In this document: positions 5,255-6,533 of the stretch, in pieces | How positions within the stretch are numbered: the stretch's first letter is position 1 | Layout of the letters: every line of letters starts with the position of its first letter | Assembly: GCA_017625185.1 (NCBI GenBank) | Contig: JAGALN010000003.1 | Span: forward strand, 1-6,533 | DNA: 6,533 nt | Direction of reading: 5' to 3' | Source: Clostridia bacterium | GTDB taxonomy: Bacteria; Bacillota; Clostridia; Monoglobales; Monoglobaceae | Notes under the pieces: model-generated | The model's database searches: none | Told to the model about the DNA's origin: nothing | What the model saw: only the letters and a program-made list of their open reading frames with translations | Position numbers and translations under genes: made by a program

Positions 5255-6442
5255 TTAGAATCTGTATTTTACTACCTCTCTTGTGGGTATTTCTATTTCG
5301 TCGCCTGTGTTGTTGATGAATACTGCGGACACGAACTTTCTTCTTTTAATTCGTTCTTCTGAGCCATCCCTTTTCCCATACCAGAATGAAGCCCAATGTG
5401 CTTTTCTCATGTGTGGTCTGACATGGTAACCCTTTCTTCTGTCTTTTGTGTGTTCAGAAGGCTCTCTTGGATTATCTGATAATTCGGGTATTTCGTGCTT
5501 GGCGTATGCTTGTTCTTCAGTATTTAAGTATCTTCTGTTAATCTCTTTACCATTAGGTAATTTATAATATGAATCTCCAAGTCGCCAAACTTCGTGTTCT
5601 AAATCTGTAATATGAGTTCTTTTGATATCTGGCTTCTTTTTGGGTTTTTGAATCCTGTTCATATCAACATTTGAACAAGCGAGGTAAGTAATAATTTGGT
5701 TTACCTTGATGATAATCTCCATTGCTTGTTCTTCTCCCAACTGTTGAAAGACGTTTGGATTTAATGTTTTTAAAATCTCTTTTGTTGTATCTTTATTATC
5801 TAATTCTACTTCAAAATGATTTTTATTAAAAGTGTTAAAGTCGTATGCTAATGTAATCATAAATGTATCGTAAATTGATGCATCCATACCATTATAATAT
5901 TTTTTAGGTGGATTATCAATAAAAAGCACATGTATTGGGAATATGTTGTTAATGTAATCATGGGTATCGAAATATACAAAAAATCCTACATAATTGCTGC
6001 CATGAAATGACATGGGTACTTCAACGAAAAAATTATAGCAGGGCAAAAATTGCAATTCGTCAAAAGAGAGGGTTTCATACTTGGACTCATTGAAATCAAT
6101 ATCCCAAAGTTCTTCTAAGAGTTGTGGTTGGAATCTGTATATTTGCTTATATTGTTTCCAACCCAACAAGGCTGCTGTATTAAAACAAGCCAATGTGATA
6201 ATACGATTAAGTTCTGATATATTACTTTTTAATAAATTTGGATTGTCTTTAAGTGCAAAGTCTCGAACTTCTTCTCTTGTAAGATATACAAGTTCTCCTC
6301 GTTCTTCTTTGCCTTGTAGATGCAACTCGTGTAATCGTTCATATAAATTTTCTGGGTTTTTGAAAAATGTTTTATAATTATAAAGGAAACAGAAATTTAG
6401 ATATCTTGTTGTTATATGTTCTGCATTAACAATAGGTTTCAT
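5255..6442 (-). CDS. AcrVA2-like protein (anti-CRISPR AcrVA2 family homologue)
   Basis: 395 residues, longer than Moraxella AcrVA2 (about 320). I assign the family from recalled sequence features in matching order: a central LPCYNFFVEVP (133-143) followed by GFFVYFD (153-159), at the place of the AcrVA2 core strands and GFWAIYD; ITYLACSNVDMNRIQKP (251-267); EVWRLGDSYYK (284-294), matching the IGERLG stretch; and the C-terminal signature VRPHMRKAHWASFWYGKR (341-358), then RRKFVSAVFIN, which parallels RPHIRRGHWHGYWQG and RWQPAVFVN in AcrVA2. AcrVA2 in Moraxella lowers Cas12a by acting on its mRNA in a translation-dependent way. Relatives are common on mobile elements in bacteria without Cas12a, so the target here is unknown. 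The N-terminal ~100 residues are specific to this protein as far as I can tell. The ATG at 6442 has AGGAGG at 6451-6456. Monocistronic, convergent with the small ORFs, AT-rich like its segment. Confidence 0.8.
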   Translation of the reverse strand: MKPIVNAEHITTRYLNFCFLYNYKTFFKNPENLYERLHELHLQGKEERGELVYLTREEVRDFALKDNPNLLKSNISELNRIITLACFNTAALLGWKQYKQIYRFQPQLLEELWDIDFNESKYETLSFDELQFLPCYNFFVEVPMSFHGSNYVGFFVYFDTHDYINNIFPIHVLFIDNPPKKYYNGMDASIYDTFMITLAYDFNTFNKNHFEVELDNKDTTKEILKTLNPNVFQQLGEEQAMEIIIKVNQIITYLACSNVDMNRIQKPKKKPDIKRTHITDLEHEVWRLGDSYYKLPNGKEINRRYLNTEEQAYAKHEIPELSDNPREPSEHTKDRRKGYHVRPHMRKAHWASFWYGKRDGSEERIKRRKFVSAVFINNTGDEIEIPTREVVKYRF

Positions 6443-6472
6443 GGTGTATTCCTCCTGCGTAATCTTTTAATA

Positions 6473-6501
6473 ATTATATCATATTATTCGTGCTTTGTCG
6501 A
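6473..6501 (-). promoter_or_regulatory. Probable promoter of the AcrVA2-like gene
   Basis: Minus-strand -35 TCGACA (6496-6501), 17-bp spacer and perfect -10 TATAAT (6473-6478). The start would fall near 6466, about 24 nt before the ATG at 6442, leaving room for the AGGAGG at 6451-6456. The -35 lies in the 8-bp palindrome TGTCGACA (6496-6503). The rest of the stretch to the window end shows no gene I can support. Confidence 0.7.
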
Positions 6502-6533
6502 CAGATAGTGGGTATAAAATCTTGGTATGGGTA

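Larger units (their letters stand above)
4222..6533. mobile_element. Putative acquired AT-rich segment (right end not seen)
   Basis: Starting within about 20 bp after the last PerR CxxC codon, base composition falls sharply in GC, codon choice changes, and the well-known operon genes give way to short unrecognised ORFs and an AcrVA2-like gene. I see no recombinase, transposase, tRNA or flanking repeat in the window, so the element type (phage, ICE, plasmid insertion) cannot be named. The segment runs past the window's right edge. Foreign origin is inferred from composition and content. Confidence 0.55.

Noticed and set aside
6081..6377. 98-codon plus-strand frame
   Set aside because: Antisense to the AcrVA2-like gene, serine-rich shadow composition, no ribosome site.
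4222..6533. CRISPR array, tRNA or integrase attachment repeat in the acquired segment
   Set aside because: I looked for regularly spaced repeats, a tRNA-like fold and a duplicated perR 3' end, and saw none within the window.

Overview
The window joins two kinds of DNA. Positions 1 to about 4225 are moderate-GC chromosomal sequence of a Firmicute. The gene order ctsR-mcsA-mcsB-clpC is diagnostic of the class III heat-shock operon of Bacilli and Clostridia, and the protein sequences look clostridial (a Lachnospiraceae-type gut Clostridium is my guess, not proven). From about 4225 to the right end the sequence is clearly more AT-rich, uses different codons (for example CGT for Arg instead of CGG/CGA), and holds small unrecognised ORFs plus an AcrVA2-like gene. 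This looks like accessory or mobile DNA.

Layout. On the minus strand, read right to left from a sigma-A promoter at 3701-3728, lie ctsR (3192-3638), mcsA (2657-3178), mcsB (1616-2653) and the first two thirds of clpC (1-1634, cut by the window edge). The genes are packed with gaps of 13 nt, 3 nt and a 19-nt overlap, so they form one operon. Tandem CtsR heptad repeats sit over the transcription start. CtsR represses the operon; McsA activates the arginine kinase McsB; McsB marks proteins, including CtsR, with phospho-arginine; and ClpC (with ClpP encoded elsewhere) unfolds the marked proteins. The phospho-arginine-binding glutamates in the ClpC N-domain and the allosteric RDxxRA motif in McsB are both visible.

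Divergent from ctsR, a strong promoter (3768-3796) drives a PerR-type peroxide-sensing Fur-family repressor (3838-4605). Its first ~130 residues form a complete PerR with all metal ligands. Instead of stopping there, the frame continues for ~125 residues into AT-rich DNA, giving a PerR fusion to an unknown domain. The fusion point coincides with the composition break, so the right-hand segment probably inserted into, or recombined with, the 3' end of perR.

The right-hand segment then holds a 13-bp hairpin (4653-4682), a 47-codon ORF with a good ribosome site (4742-4885), a 72-codon ORF (4953-5171), a strong GC-rich bidirectional terminator (5196-5226), and, convergent on the minus strand, a 395-residue AcrVA2-like protein (5255-6442) with its own promoter. 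AcrVA2 is a Cas12a anti-CRISPR in Moraxella, and its relatives are spread over mobile elements. The most interesting objects are therefore the PerR fusion and the AcrVA2-like gene with its small unknown neighbours.
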